Shown here: one piece after another, positions 1-14,699 of the stretch
Numbering within the stretch: the first letter of the stretch is position 1
How the letters are laid out: each line of letters starts with the position of its first letter
Source: Glandiceps talaboti
Taxonomy: Eukaryota; Hemichordata; Enteropneusta; Spengelidae
Reading direction: 5' to 3'
Length of the DNA stretch: 64,000 nt
NCBI RefSeq assembly: GCF_964340395.1
Contig: NC_135553.1
Location: 7,798,501 to 7,862,500, forward strand
Translations under genes and position numbers: made by a program
Notes under the pieces: model-generated
What the model saw: only the letters and a program-made list of their open reading frames with translations
The model's database searches: none
What the model was told of the DNA's origin: nothing

Positions 1-1440
1 TGCTCTCTCCATCGTTACTTAGAATCGTATTGCCGGCAATTTCCTGAATCATAAGCAGTTGTATTTTTTTGTAAGTAAATGTAAGAACGGAAATAGAAAG
101 GCACGTACCAGAAGTAAAGTATGCAGAGTTCATATTAGAATATGGGGAATCATTCACGGGTAATCGTGAATGCAAACGGTCAAACAGATCTTGTCCGCAC
201 GGCCACTGTTATCATAGTGAAACATTAAATACATGGTATATGACTTGTATACCTACATTTACAAAATGGAATTGTGAGAGCTGAACTGGTGTTGCAGTTA
301 AACACAAAAATGTTATTATATGAGTTCCATAACTATGTGCGAGCTGGACAGGACTGAGCGGACATTTACATATTGGAGGCTTTTGCTGTATCTCAGAGAT
401 TTATACTGTAGAGTAAATGAACCTTATTCAACGTTTATACAGTCGGGATTTGGCATTACTTATATGGCAGTGATTTGACAAAAATCAGTATTCTTATCTA
501 TTCTCACTCAAGAATGTTACATGTATCTAAACTAATAGAGATACAACTGCAACGTTAGCAGAGTGGGAATTTTTCATCGATATCATGGCTGGAGACTGAC
601 GATTTTACAGACACGACATTTCACACACACTAGAGATTTTATATATATTCATACATCTCAGTTATACACATTGAGCACATAAACCTGAATCTATATTTAC
701 ACCACTGAAGATCTCAACTACATAATGTGCTGTCGTTTTACACTGTCGATGTCATATGCAGAGAGTGATTTTAGTTGCAGACAGCAGTCATCATTCCCGA
801 TGCACCCAAGCTAAGAATATGTTAGTGAGTGAATGAACATGTAAGGTGGTTAGTGTTGTTTGTGTGAGTCTTTGCAATGGTAAAAGTACATAAAACCCTT
901 CAATAAACACTTCAATGAGGTACATCAAGCATTTGTACAGAAAATGAACGGCGGCTCTGGGTTTGTGTTCTCTGCTACTATGGCACTAACCTCTTAGACG
1001 TTTACTTCGTATGACACACGTTGCATGTCTCAATGAACTGTCTGCACCATAAGCCTAGAATATTACCCCTTCCCTTAGGGGAAAGAGTATAAGCGTCTAA
1101 CAAATAATAATTTCAACATCAGCATAATCAAATGTTAGAATTAGGAAGTAATAATCCACGGCACTTCAATCTGTGGCTTCCTCGGGGAATTAACAAGGAT
1201 ATCATGTTTCCCAAAGTCGTGTAATCCTAGAACATATTTTACTCGAGTTTAGACTTTGTATTTGACATGGCATTAACTCTTAAGAACCCCTTGATAACTA
1301 CATATTCATATATACATGGGTCTTATGTCACGACATAAACGAATCATTAGTTATCGAATTGCATCGATGAAAGTGGTACTGATGGACAAATTGCTACTCT
1401 GTACCATTGGTCTATTTTGTTGACCAATTTGCACATACAC
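1..1440. other. Unique AT-rich sequence, no feature seen
   Basis: No open frame with protein-like composition, no repeat. Confidence 0.5.
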
Positions 1441-1543
1441 AGCCAGACAGACGGACGAACAGACACAGACAGACACACACATATATATATTAGGTAGGTA
1501 GATAGATCAACATACACAAACAGATATGTAGGTAGGTAGATAT

Positions 1544-1584
1544 AGATATATATATATATATATATATATATATCTATATATATA

Positions 1585-1644
<60 letters not shown>

Positions 1645-1664
1645 GATAGATAGATAGATAGATT
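1544..1664. repeat. (TA)n array followed by (GATA)n
   Basis: About 48 TA units with two TC interruptions, then five GATA units; GGTA units lie just upstream. Confidence 0.95.
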
Positions 1665-2200
1665 TAAGATTAAGAGAGCCATGTGCAACTAAATAGAAAG
1701 GAGATATAACTTCTTGATGAATGCCACTGTACTAAATCTACTAATTGTTTTATTCTCAAATTCTCGAAGTTCCATTTTACACGATTGTTCAGTGTGATCG
1801 TAGTCGTCTCTACTGTTGAATATGAAGCAACTATCGTATTCTATACATAGCTCGCTTTACACTGTTTGTCATTTGTGTTGTTATATTAAATACCGAAATA
1901 GTGTATTAATCAATCTCATATACGTCATGCTGGATTGGCAAACCCTTGTCAAATTGAACAGAAACTGACACAGGTACATACTACATCAGACCAGGTCATG
2001 TGTGAGCTTCTTTTGGCGCCAGCAACCAATTCAATGTGAATTAAATTCCGTTAACCATAAACATAACTCATCTCCTGTTTGAACCATTGCATGTATGTCA
2101 CGAATCCATGATGTAAATGTATATATAACATCTCCTGTCTAAATCAGCACAGCCACGGCCTAGAATTCTCCATATATGTTACCTCTTGTGTAACATCACA

Positions 2201-2201
<1 letters not shown>

Positions 2202-2251
<50 letters not shown>
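2202..2251. repeat. (AT)n microsatellite
   Basis: Twenty-five uninterrupted AT units. Confidence 0.95.
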
Positions 2252-2252
<1 letters not shown>

Positions 2253-2307
2253 CTCGGTGAGTATCAAACTGCTAAGACAGTGCTCTATACCGCAGTGGCA
2301 GAGCGTA
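2251..2307 (-). other. tRNA-like / SINE-like fragment
   Basis: On the minus strand GCCACTGCGGTATAGAGCAC resembles a tRNA D-arm (A box), then ACTG-TCTTAG-CAGT forms a small stem-loop, then GTTTGATACTC resembles a B box (GTTCGANNC). The A-B spacing is shorter than in a tRNA and no acceptor stem is seen, so this is not a functional tRNA. It may be a decayed tRNA-derived SINE head next to an AT array. Confidence 0.2.
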
Positions 2308-2309
2308 AT

Positions 2310-5300
2310 AGTTTTATATATATATATATTGCCTACTGCCTAAACAACCTCGCAGGTACATGTGCTATAGAGCCATATTATGTATGCTATGCTATCTAAA
2401 TCACTGTCTATGTGCATACATATGTGCTGTTTCTAGAGAACAGTATGGCAAAGAATCGCACATTTTATCACTATATCGAGAATCACAGCAAAGTTAGTAT
2501 AAAAATATCATGATAACACCTATTGTAATTTAGGTATATTACTAATCATTTAAAATCTGTTTTATTTTATGGTTTGTGATTTTCGCAGAGGGAGGTGAAG
2601 ATATATAGTAAGAGCCAATCTAGAGCGGGGGTTCTTCTCAATAATGGGAGCATTTTGACGAAATCCTTTAAAGTTAATTAATTATGCCTTAGCTGATCCG
2701 ACGTCTGCAGCGGTAAGGCTCACTAAGAAGATCCTTGCCCATTATCCCTGTGAAGCAATCCTATGCATTGAAATATAGGATTAATAAAGATATACTCAGA
2801 AGTAATGTGAAGCTCTTATGACATGGATAATACTTTACTTCATCCTTATAATGGCCAGTTTCACTTCCTTTTTCGGATCTCACCCATTACCTATCGCTTT
2901 CTTTAGATTCTTACTAGCGCTGAGTAAATTACTCAAGAATACTAACTGTATCCTTTGACAAAACGACGGGATAAAGGGCCGATGAATTGGAAATGCCATG
3001 TTAGCAAGTCTGTATAATCATTCATCGGAATTATTACTTTACTATATCTTTGCAACAAAAAGGGTAGTATTTTTTCGTTTTACATCTTAGAAAGACGAAT
3101 GGGAATGTACGATTTTAAAAGGCGCAAAGGCTTCATAGTATATTCCCTTAGTAATGTTCAATCACCGAGTTCATTTATTTGTAAAGTCGGTATTTCCATT
3201 ATACTCAAGTATACTTCCTGTCGTCTACTTCCACTATGCCATTAAATCCCAACGAAATCTTGACGTTACCCCCAAATGCACTCATAGTTAAACCTCGACT
3301 AGCTATGATCTTATCACATTTTATTCCCAATACCTGTGCCGATAGCGATTCTATGTGTGAACATAGTTCCCCGCTGCCGCTGACCCATGTGCGCATGTAC
3401 ATTTCCTCATTAACTGTTGACCAATTTGTACACAACAACCAGCCCTCGTGGTAGGTGATCCACTTTCGAACACAGGCGGCAGCGAAAATGCTAGTGATGA
3501 TTTAATGATTTGATTTGATCTGATTCAATATTTTGGGTGGTACTGATTTTTTTTTCTTTCCCTGACTAGGCTTTTCTGCGACTGAATATTTACTTTCTTG
3601 ATCAATGAATGTTTACTGACTGAATAAAGGCACTATTATATTCTTTCTTCCATTAAATTCCCTTTGCCTAAATTAAAACATTTCACACCTTAAAATTACT
3701 AGTAAGGTATGAATTTCATTCACAGTTTACCTACCATTTTATCCTCTTGGAGATTATTACACCAAATAAACACACATTCACATACTGATTAGGTGTATTG
3801 TTACCCACCATGACACCCATTATTTGTATGTGAATGCAAAATGATTAATATCAAGAATAGACTATAAAACCAAGGGTGAAAGATAGCGTTATCAATTTCC
3901 ATATTTACTAGGTTGGTTTATTTGCAAGGTAATTTCCCAAACAGAAAATAGAATAAACCACAGCTTTACAACGATACGATGGTAATACTTGGGAGGTGAC
4001 TGTATATTTTGTTACATATACAATGGTGTACTATGTTACTTTTCACTTTATAAACTGGCATTTATTTCAGAGAAAAATGAATAGGACCTTAGTATGTATT
4101 CCATGGTCATTCTGCAAGTAAGAATGACAAACAGACACCATATTGTAATCATGTCTGTCACTCATATTTCGCAGTCAAGAAAATTAATGAGAGGCCAGTT
4201 TTTATAGTTGAATACAGCTTTCATTGAACATACGAAATGTCATGTTATGCAGCTGATATTTATATGATTGCAGCGAATCCATTCTCCGAGGACAATTTGG
4301 TCTTTCATAACTTGAGCATCTTGTTTTCCATTGTCTGTGTTTTACGACGTATAGAGTCACATATTTTTGACACATGGCTAACATTATGTAGGTCTCCTTA
4401 GTTCAAGAAATCATACTTTTTAAAGATACTTCTTTATACAAACACAATGTGAAATCATTTACATATATCCAGTTTGTACATTGATTCTTTGGGAGATATC
4501 TTAACAGATGCGGTTGTCCATGTCAACATGGCCTGCTTTTGAAATATGTGTAGTCATAGAAAGTGTCTCCACTCTCTATGGTTTGGTGTTGATTAAAATG
4601 CATAACTGGATAATATTGTCCAATGCTTTTAGTATTATTTATACATTTCTAAGCCTCTCTAGCCATTGCCACCCCAGAACATCAACTTTAATTGTCCCGG
4701 ATTAGGTACTTTTAATAGACTGTACACAGAGTAACATGGAATGTAAGTTTTGTGTATATGTATACAAATAATACGTCAGTGGGGCAATTAAAACTATATA
4801 AGATATCTCGTATACGGTATATGGATATTGACTTATTTTAAACTCGACATTGAAAAGACAAGTGTACAGCAAAATGCCAGATAGTTAATTGGCTGTGATT
4901 TGTAGATATAATGATGCATTTATCAACCAGTATATGTATTTGATATGAAAGTTGTCACGATTGTGAATGGGAAAGTGGGTATTACAAAGATGATAAATGC
5001 CTTGATAGACTCAAACTGTGCAGTAATGGGGGGAAAAGACATTAAAAATAAACCAATGTGAAGGAACAAAGGGATCACGAAAATAAAGCAACACCGCAGT
5101 CGCGTCGCAGGACTGCCGCGTCCTTGCATCCATACATCATTGTTAATAAGCAGCTGATACGAATTAATTAGGTGATGTATTAGTTCAATAAGGAATGTTA
5201 TATATAGTTCAACCATCGATCACTGTCACTTTTAATACCCGTTTATATCATATAGTTTTAAAATTCAGAATGAAAGTAGCGAGAATATGAAAACTGAACA

Positions 5301-5700
5301 TTGAATATTCATGCCTCTAGACATGATGTAGTAGAGATGCTGAGAGATGTAATATTGCAAATATATTAGGTGGACTAGCTCAAGTGGTGATGACACTGAG
5401 AGGCTGGTGAGCACAGCTGGTACATCTATTCACGATAGATAATACAAAAGTATTGAACAGCGCTGTACAACATATACGATAAAGCGACTACGAAATGTTA
5501 TGCGATGACCCATCAGGGATCAAGTCAAAGTAATTGAATTCACACCTCAATCCTCGTGTGTGATCTAGATAAATCTTTTCGTAAATAACCACGTAGCAGA
5601 ATGAAATAGACATCCCTTTGTCGATATAAACCTTTTTCAATTGCTTTAAAAGACACAACAAATTCTATGTTGTTGCATGGGTTGTCAGTCATACTTGAAT
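2310..5700. other. Unique sequence; no supported gene
   Basis: Overlapping frames at 3205-3454 on both strands are in slightly GC-richer DNA, but neither shows a domain. An A-box-like TAGCTCAAGTGG lies near 5377, without a B box. Confidence 0.4.
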
Positions 5701-5703
5701 GGT

Positions 5704-6446
5704 GAATATACTTTAGAAATGAATGTACTATAGAAATGTACACACTGAAACGAACATACTGTAGAAATTAATGTACTAAAGAAATGGACATACTATAGAA
5801 ATTGTCACATTGTGGAAATGAATATACTATAGATGTGGGCATAAAAATACTACATAAACAGAGATGAACAGACTATAAAAATGAGCATACTGCAGAAATA
5901 AACATATATACTATAGCAATGAACATACAAAAATGAACTTTTTATGGATATGGACATATATGATAAACGTGAAGGTACTACAGAAATGAAAATACTGAAG
6001 TGAACATACTGAACATACTACAGAAATTAATATATCTAATACAGAATAGACGTGAACATACAACAATAATCACACTACAGAAATGAAAATCAACAGAAAT
6101 GGAGATACAAATGAATATACTTAATTGAACATACCACAGAAATGAACATACATTTGTACTACAGAAACGGGCATACCACAGAAATGAACATACTACATAA
6201 ATGACCATACTATATACATAATCATACCTACATAAATGAACATATTGCTACAAAATAAACATACAAATGAACATATCACAGAAATGGACATAATACGGTA
6301 ATAACCATACTAATAAATGGACATTCAAATGGAAATACCACATAAAGGAACATACTACAGAAATGAACATACCACAGAAATAGACACAGTACATACATAA
6401 CCATACCTATAGAAATGAACATAACATGATAGAAATGAACACACCC
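5704..6446. repeat. Degenerate 17-bp minisatellite
   Basis: The motif GAAATGAACATACTACA recurs dozens of times over about 740 bases with point changes and small indels (for example at 5714, 5746, 6154, 6181, 6359). The open frames here only reflect the repeat. Confidence 0.8.
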
Positions 6447-6901
6447 GAAAAAATGGCGTGATGTCTTATTGTATCACATCACATCACATCATGTAAATAT
6501 ACATCATTAACTATATCGCCATGGTTGTCTTTATTAGTAGACGTGTTCGTCCATCAAATCAAATCTATTATAACATCGACTAAAACCACATCACTTCCAT
6601 AAATACGTGTGATATCCAACATATTGCAGAAATATCATATTTCAAATAATTAGATGGAAGATCACGGTTCAATCTACACAAAACATTGAGTAGTATTACA
6701 CCGCATATATTGCAAATAAATAATATGTTACGTTCTGGGAATTGCTTAATGTTACGTTTCGGTGTCTAATAGGTAGATCGGCAGAACGTAAACGATTCGC
6801 CAGTCTAACTGTCTTTCTAGGGTACGAGGATCTAACGAGCTTGTTTATGTTAGGAATTAGCCACACATATATCGTCACTTACAAGTACACTCTTGCACTC
6901 C

Positions 6902-6904
<3 letters not shown>

Positions 6905-6983
<79 letters not shown>
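6905..6983. repeat. (GA)n microsatellite
   Basis: About 39 AG units with one GGA interruption near 6939; a purine-only tract. Confidence 0.95.
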
Positions 6984-6984
<1 letters not shown>

Positions 6985-7024
6985 AGCAGTTGCGTTGCAA
7001 ATGACAATCTAAATTTGGAATAGG

Positions 7025-8970
7025 AATCCGGAATAACTTTATTCACAGTTACATTCTCATATATAGTCTGAATGACGTCATTAATCAAGTGATACTTTGT
7101 CATAAATAGATGATCTCTCACCTAGATTCATTGTTCTAGAAGACATGGCGAACTTCCACCAGAATGTTTTAAGATTGAGATTTAAGATCGTGTCATTTGT
7201 AAATTTTCACGTTTAGGACAAGTGTTGATCACGCTGTTAATCTGAATTCGATAATCAACAAGTTATCTTATTTACAAGTACTAATCTATGTTGTTTAATC
7301 AAAACACTTGATAATTGTTAGCTAATAAAGATAAGTATAATTAATATAGGGTTAGTAGATAAATCGACATATTAGTTGATCACGCTGTTCTCCTGTTTGT
7401 AAGTAGCTCAAAGGTAAATTATACGTTAATTTTGCCGAAATTCCAAATATGATATTTCTGGATCGTAACAAATAATCTAAATGTTATTATGGACACGAAC
7501 ATATTGTGTTGCAAAACATAGCCATATCATTTACAATGTACATGTCTCGGCGTTAAAATAAATTCCAGCAGTGTTACAAAATGTTGCCTCATCAAATACA
7601 ACCATATTTTACCGCGCGTGCTGTAGGAAAACACATGTAAGACAAGTTTACAAATATAATGTATTGGCATAGGCAAAGGAGATTACCGTTTGCATGAAGA
7701 ATAGCTAACGTGTTATAACTTATTTGCCCAGGGCAATCTTATGAAACAGAATGCAAATGTTGTAGACACGGTTATGTAATCACGTCAGTTTAAAATTAAT
7801 TGTCTGTCATTTATGTGACGTGTACGTGTGTGACAGTGATTAATGTTGATAAAATAATGAACCATACAACAAAGACTAGAAGATTGAATGTGACACACAG
7901 TAATGAACACCGCTATGACTTTTTCATAGTCAATTGCACGTAGTACGTACATTGTTTGGTCATGTATTTATCATGTGTCATTCAAACGTCAACGAAGGTA
8001 ATCATTAACAAGTTCGTTCAAAGTAGAAACACGAAAAGGCCCCGGAAACAAAATATTCACCTGCCTGAGAATGTGATATTATCTCACGTGAAATTGACTC
8101 AATTTATCGGTCGTATTTGGAGAGAATAGGGTTAAATTGAACAAATATCAATTATAAAATGACACTGTGTTAGTCACTTTGTTATGATTGCTCAATGGTC
8201 ATTTTCAAGTTCATTGTTCTTGTTCCGTTGCTCCTCAAGTATTCAATAAATTTAATGTGTTGTGTAAAAATAACGCAGATTTACTTTTCTGGCGCCATGG
8301 AGCATGTTAATACGAGATATTAAGACTACAGTGACATTTACCAGACTTGTAATTACAATAAAGGGGGGGGGGGGGTTAATAAAATTGCCAACTGTCATTC
8401 TGATCATAGTAAATACGAATCGTGATATGCACACGAGTGTACATTTCAGTGACACATACTCACAAATATAGAAAAGTTGACATCTGAATAGGTTTGCAAG
8501 GAGACGAAACCATACATTTTCACTTTCGTGGCGATATGTACATGTGCTGAAACCAGGAAAACAATTTTTTATATCACCATTCAATGAGTACGCCATTTGA
8601 AGAAACAAAAGGTACATAGGCATACAACTAAAGTGTCATGATGACATGTACTGGGGAAGACAGACAAGTAAACCATACATAAATAACGTAAATATTTTAC
8701 CATTCATAGGCTTCCTGTATAGGTTTGAAGACAGGCTTGTAAACAGTCATTTATCGTTTTATCATTGTAGTTTCTATTCACAATACATTATTTATCAGTA
8801 TTTATTCAGTATTATCGATGACTGCTTTAAATCACCCAAACTACATGTTTGTGCCAGAACCTTCTCCTTTGTACACGTGGGAATGTTTTGTTTCCAAACA
8901 GGATTCCTTATAATATTATTGGTAATGCCTAGTGAGTTGACACACGGTAAGATCGAATCTGAGATAGTTG
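7025..8970. other. Unique sequence; no supported gene
   Basis: Only a G13 run and chance frames. The frame at 8646-9074 runs into the CATA array and has no recognisable domain. Confidence 0.4.
8363..8375. repeat. G homopolymer of 13
   Basis: Thirteen consecutive G bases; length may be imprecise owing to sequencing. Confidence 0.9.
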
Positions 8971-8975
8971 AATTG

Positions 8976-9037
8976 CATACATACATACATACATACATAC
9001 ATACATACATACATACATACATACATACATACATACA
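8976..9037. repeat. (CATA)n microsatellite
   Basis: About 15 perfect CATA units. Confidence 0.95.
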
Positions 9038-9039
9038 CA

Positions 9040-12000
9040 TAAATGTATACTTTAGTAATTTGTATGCAACGTAAGCAATCAATAAGTGACATTTAGCTTA
9101 TGGTAAAATCAATACCATAGGTTCACGCATTAACACTTGACGTCACATCAGAGTCATGAATAAATTATATGAAACTTAAGTACATAACATGAATTTTTAA
9201 AATGAACCTTTGACTCATATGTTATATTCATGATGATCCACGATGATATATCTGGTTCATGGACACTAGAGATTTACCTCGGAATGTTTATTTTGAAAAA
9301 AACAACTTTTTTTCCCAGAGAAGCGATACACTGCTGTATTTACATTAGCTCTAGTTGAATGGGGAAAGCGTGCACATCAACAGCTAGGGAGTGAACTTGT
9401 TTAAATGTAAATTTCTTTAATTATACACAATAACAAGGTGGTGTGTATGACGTCTTTGGTCAAACCATCAAAGGTTAATAGGGATCGACCCCAGACGTTG
9501 ACAACGGCCCTTCAAATAATTCATCTCAATCGTCTCAAAAGTGAAACTGGAATGATGTTTTCCGTGGAAGTGAAACTCGATAAACTTTAAACGTACATGT
9601 GTATACACATGTAATCATGGACAGGATTAAGTAAACACGGTGCACATATACACAAATATGTGATAAAATATATGAATAACTTCGCGTCCCTTATATTTCA
9701 CTCATAGAATCTGATTTGCCACTTCCAAGTTAAATGCAATTATTGAGTTGTTCAATAAACAATTTATAACTCCTGGCGAGTTATTGCATTTATACGAGCA
9801 TCCTGTCAGAGATAAACGTAAAATATGTCATAGTTACTTCTTTGTTCACCCTGATCCTTAGGAGAATATCTCGATATTTTCCCATCAAACAGACAGGAGT
9901 CAGTACTGAGCTACGAGAAATCTTGGTACTCACGTACGTGTACAAGGGTGAACATTTATATTAGAACTCTACAGTGAAATTTCCATAAGGTACATAATCC
10001 TTCATTTATATAAATACAATCGGAGAGGATATATTTTCAGCGCAAATCAAATTGTCACTTTAGACGATGTTGAACATATATCTAGCAGAAACTCATAGAC
10101 AAAACTAGAACTTCTGTACGTGAAGCAATACTTAAGTTTACACCAAAATATCGACTCTCTGTCAATCGCCGAAACCCGTAAACTGAATGCTAAACCAAGT
10201 ATATGCAATTGTTAATTTGATTACAACAACATACACATAAGTATTAATAAGCTCAATTAATAAAAATGCTAACATTTCATATCCCGTACGAGAGGAACTG
10301 CATTGAAACTAGACGACTTGTCCGTATATCGTCTTCATTGTCCAATTGAACAAATTTTATTTGAACATTTGATGTTGTATTAATAAGATATGATGTTTAT
10401 AACTTGCTCTTGTGGCATATCTACTAAGCTTATGTACAATCTTTCTTAATCGTATTAAATAACCCAGTCACTTAGTCTGTTACAGTGAGTGCCACATTGT
10501 GTCATAAGTACATTGTACTATCACCATTATATCGTATGGTCACCATCAACTCAGCAATATCATTCACCTGAGACACTGAATCGCGCTGTTAATATCAATT
10601 CACAGACTCTTCAACATAACCATGGCGAGAATTTTCGCCAAAAGACGAATTTACGCCATACACAATAAATTCGGTTAATGTCCGTCTGTATTAATAAGTG
10701 TCCTGCTTGTAAAACGCTGTTGATAGAGCGAGACACGTTCACAGGAGAAGGCAAAAATCGCCAAATGTATTTAGAAATATCTCCAGTTGATCTAAAGTGT
10801 ATGTCTAGCACATAAACATGACAAGAGCTAATCTCGATTCTATACAACTTGATCTTTACGAAGCCATCCCTTTAATATACCGCCACACTATCAAAGAGCC
10901 TTGCCCCTTTCAATACTTTGTAAATTAAGAAACAAATGCTAGGTATTGAATAGAGTAAACTATAATTGCTGCGCAAGTTAATGGAATGGGATGGCGACAT
11001 CTAATACCCCATTTGCTTTGATTCATAATGAGGTTTTACGTTAAAATGACCATCACATTAAAGGCTGGGGGTGGTAATGCCTGCCCTGAGTTAAATATCC
11101 GGATGGGGTAAAAAAAAAGGGCCATTGACAAAGCGTCGCCGAAATAACAGCTTACACTAAATGACGGTATAGACATTGAAATAATGAATTATAGTTGCTC
11201 ATTTTAACTTGATTTAAATTTCAAATCAGGATCACCACCACTAGTCAGTGAATTTGCACTGCGGGAAATGGTAGAATGCAAATACCGTATGCATTTAATT
11301 ATGCATACTAGTTTGAAGAGTATTTCGGACCCCATTACATCAACTCGTCGCTCCATTGTCTATCCATCCATCAATCTAGTTTTCGTAGTTAACGAGACGC
11401 ACTGAATACTGAATAATACATATAAATTGTTATTGAAGTCTATGAAAGCAATCTATTAGAAAATTTTAGTACCTTTTAGGGACTGTATTATCAATAATAA
11501 CATTGACACCTTTGACAAAGTAAGAGATAACGATTTAATGCACTAGATGTTGTATATGATAATGAGGTGTCTGCATCAAAACTGACAATAATGGATTCTA
11601 GACACTGTACCTTTGACATGTGAAGTTGTTATTGGAGCCCATTTTATTCCAGTCCACACTGTTCCAATCTAACTTATTCTGGCACATAACATGTTATGTG
11701 CCTTTTTAGTCTGTTACAGTCCGTTCTATATTCTCTTTTGATCTGGATCTATCTTGACCTCAATAGTTATATTTCACGTGTTTTTACATACGTTGATAAT
11801 CCACACATGATAATCAGTAATGCGAGCACTGGTTCTTGATTTTCCCAGAATTTGACCAACTCTAGTAAACTGTTTAACAAAGACAGGAAAATCCCGTGTC
11901 ATTCTTCGGGAAAGTTGATTCACTGTCCCAGTGTCCCAATATCCGGAGTCATATAGAGAGGTGATCAAATACAGGACTGGCTCAGTATTCATAGTAAAAA

Positions 12001-13655
12001 TCAGAAAATTCTTAACTCTGAGATCCGTGTTTGTCTGTGTTTTATTTTGCTTCAGATATTTTAGGACGCAATTTCTCACACTGACTTGAAACATATATGT
12101 GTTCAGTTTGCTTTTATTAGTCTGAATGGAACAAATGAAAATGAATATGATACCCGTATGCAGTCATCTCCTACAATGATAGGTGCTGATAAACTTAATA
12201 ATGAAATAAGAAAGGTAATGTATACCCAAAGCGGATGATGCTGAGAGTTTTCTCATCATCACTCATGTTTCAACAAAGCAGTTATGTCGCTCCGACACAA
12301 TTACAAACATGCCCATATCTGGCGTCAGTTATATATATAATAATAAAACACCATGGCAACGGGTCATAATGTACACCATCTAAGTAATATCGAAATGAAA
12401 ATCGGACAACCTAACCCGGGAAAGTAATGTCCTAATTACAGTGTAGCTCCTGAAAGTTTGACCTTGAATAATACAAAAATTTTGATCTTGAATATTTAGT
12501 CTGCTAAGTGCCGCAGAATATAAACCAGTACTATACAATATTAATAGATTCTAAATCCATTAACGTTTCCAGATATTTCCTTTACAAAAAACAGATCGGC
12601 ATATTGTCGTGAGAGTAGTAGTATACATATATACAAGAGATATATACAAGGTGAATGTGTACTTTTTTACAATTTGATAAGATTAATTTTGGTACAGGAT
12701 ACTGGTAAATGTAGTCATGGTTGATGGGAGACTCCGAATATAAATAAGAAAATACTTTCTATGAATTCATTAAAAGGGATAAATGGGTGCATTTATACAT
12801 ATCCACACTATTGCTAGCTTCCTAGTCATCAATCATTATGCATAGTCTAATATCGTCACTATGCCTGAGATGACACAAAAATATACGATCGCTGTATGAA
12901 GATGTACGACACCTCTTTGTCTCTGGCACGGTGCCTGTGGATACGAGTACGGGTATGGGCGTCATGGAGCTCTGTGTCACTCAGATATTCTGCCTAGCTC
13001 AGGACGGAAATTGACGAATGAAAAAAATATAACAGTTGAGAATATCGGCCTCTCCGTTACAGGAAAGGTCACATACTGTCCATTTCAGTAGCCCTGTGAA
13101 ACCATATGGGACTTTCAGTGTTGAAATAAAAACTTTCAATTTTGAAAGCAAAAAAAATTGATTTTTTCCCCAAGTAGTGAAAGTACCAGACAGTGTTTTA
13201 TTTTTTAATTATACCAAGTAAATCATGTCACACAGTGAAGTTTGATATGATGGTCCATATTATACAAAGGCATCCCTATTACGATTTCCATAACAACGTA
13301 GTATTAATAGTAGTATATTCAGCCAAGTTGGAACAATTAGAACGAAAGCAAGTGTCTATTTGAATCCGGTGGTGGTATTCTTTAATTCTATTTTAGCAAT
13401 ACTGTGGATGTATCAAAAAATGCAACAGGAAGTTTGTTTGAATATGTTGGAGAATGTTTACATCCCTACTGTATAACTGGAAGTGATTTTCATGTATGTG
13501 ATGATATACGATCCTACATTTCTACACCGTATTAATTCCCTCGTGTAATTTCAGAACTGTCTTATCGAATATTGATAAACATGACTGATAGGAATGTAGC
13601 GAGGTATTGGACACTGCATATACTAGCTTTAACCATTTAACAAACACACAGAGAC
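9040..13655. other. Unique sequence; no supported gene
   Basis: The longest frame is a 106-codon minus-strand one at 11774-12094. It has no recognisable family and no convincing splice context. Confidence 0.4.
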
Positions 13656-13660
13656 CCAAA

Positions 13661-13822
13661 CATACATACATACATACATACATACATACATACATACATA
13701 CATACATACAAACATACATACATACATACATACATTGTACATACATGCACGCACGCATACACACACACACATACATACATACATACATACATACATACAT
13801 ACATACATACATACATACATAC
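13661..13822. repeat. Interrupted (CATA)n array
   Basis: Two long CATA blocks separated by CACG/CACA units at about 13733-13770. Confidence 0.95.
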
Positions 13823-13982
13823 AGAGAGACAGAGAATAATAATGCTGATTAGCATTCCCATATATGCAATATATATCTGTGGTAATGTCATGATCAATCG
13901 ATGTTCTTACATATTTTTATCCTGCCAGCACATGTTCATTGCGTGTGTATGTGTGTGAGTGGGGAGGCAATATATCCACCCC

Positions 13983-13983
<1 letters not shown>

Positions 13984-14015
<32 letters not shown>
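13984..14015. repeat. (GATT)n microsatellite
   Basis: Eight GATT units. No recognisable LINE sequence precedes it, unlike the arrays at 24.2 and 60.5 kb. Confidence 0.9.
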
Positions 14016-14512
14016 CAACTCATACACCCATTCAAATATCACCATCTGATTGATTGGCCGGTTGCTCATCGATTGGTTTATGAACTACATTGCATTGATT
14101 GATGACTATTTGATTAGTGCTTGAATTAATCAACTCTATCTATACTGTATACACCAATACATTAACAATATTAAGACGGGTCTGTTAGCCTGTGTTTTCA
14201 CGATTTCCTAATTTAGATGCGGGAAAGTGTAGAGTTTTACTAGAAATGGGTCAGGTTTTGCAAATTTCGACAATTATTTACTAAAAAGGTTGTGCAAACC
14301 CTTTAAAAAGAAATCGTAAAAGGGTCGAAACTGTTGTCTGTTGTCATCTTGAGAGTTTTCATATAAGCTATCTGTATTCCAATCCATAACCATTAAAACG
14401 ACTGGAGGCTTCCGTCAAGTCGAGTTTATTGTTTGTTACATTGATTGCCTGACAATTTCTAGTTGGTTGCATGGTTGTGGACATGCAAAATGAGTTCGAG
14501 TAGATATCAAGT

Positions 14513-14675
14513 CATGTCATGTCCCGTCATGTCATATTATATCATGTCATACATGTACATCATGTCACATCACATCACAACACAACAAATGGCATCATGT
14601 CACACGTCACATCACATCACATCACATCACAACACACAACAACTGACATCATGTCACACGTCACATTTCATTACA
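14513..14675. repeat. Degenerate (CATGT)n and (CACAT)n pentanucleotide tract
   Basis: TCATG units give way to ATCAC units, in two blocks separated by AACAAATGGCATC. Confidence 0.8.
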
Positions 14676-14699
14676 TCGTGTTGTTCCCTTAAGGCTTAA

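Noticed and set aside
1347-1688. 113-codon minus-strand frame
   Set aside because: Mostly poly Tyr-Ile from a TA array; not a protein. The frames at 26.0, 60.0 and 60.3 kb are the same kind of artefact.
3205-3454. Overlapping frames on both strands in GC-richer DNA
   Set aside because: No recognisable domain; a CAG|GTATTG donor-like site inside the minus frame is not enough support.
5371-5440. A-box match TAGCTCAAGTGG suggesting a tRNA or SINE
   Set aside because: No B box at the right distance and no cloverleaf pairing.
11774-12094. 106-codon minus-strand frame (contains SLYDSGYWDTGTVNQLSRR)
   Set aside because: Looked somewhat protein-like and lies downstream of the cyclase exon, but it does not match any part of a receptor cyclase and has no splice context I trust.
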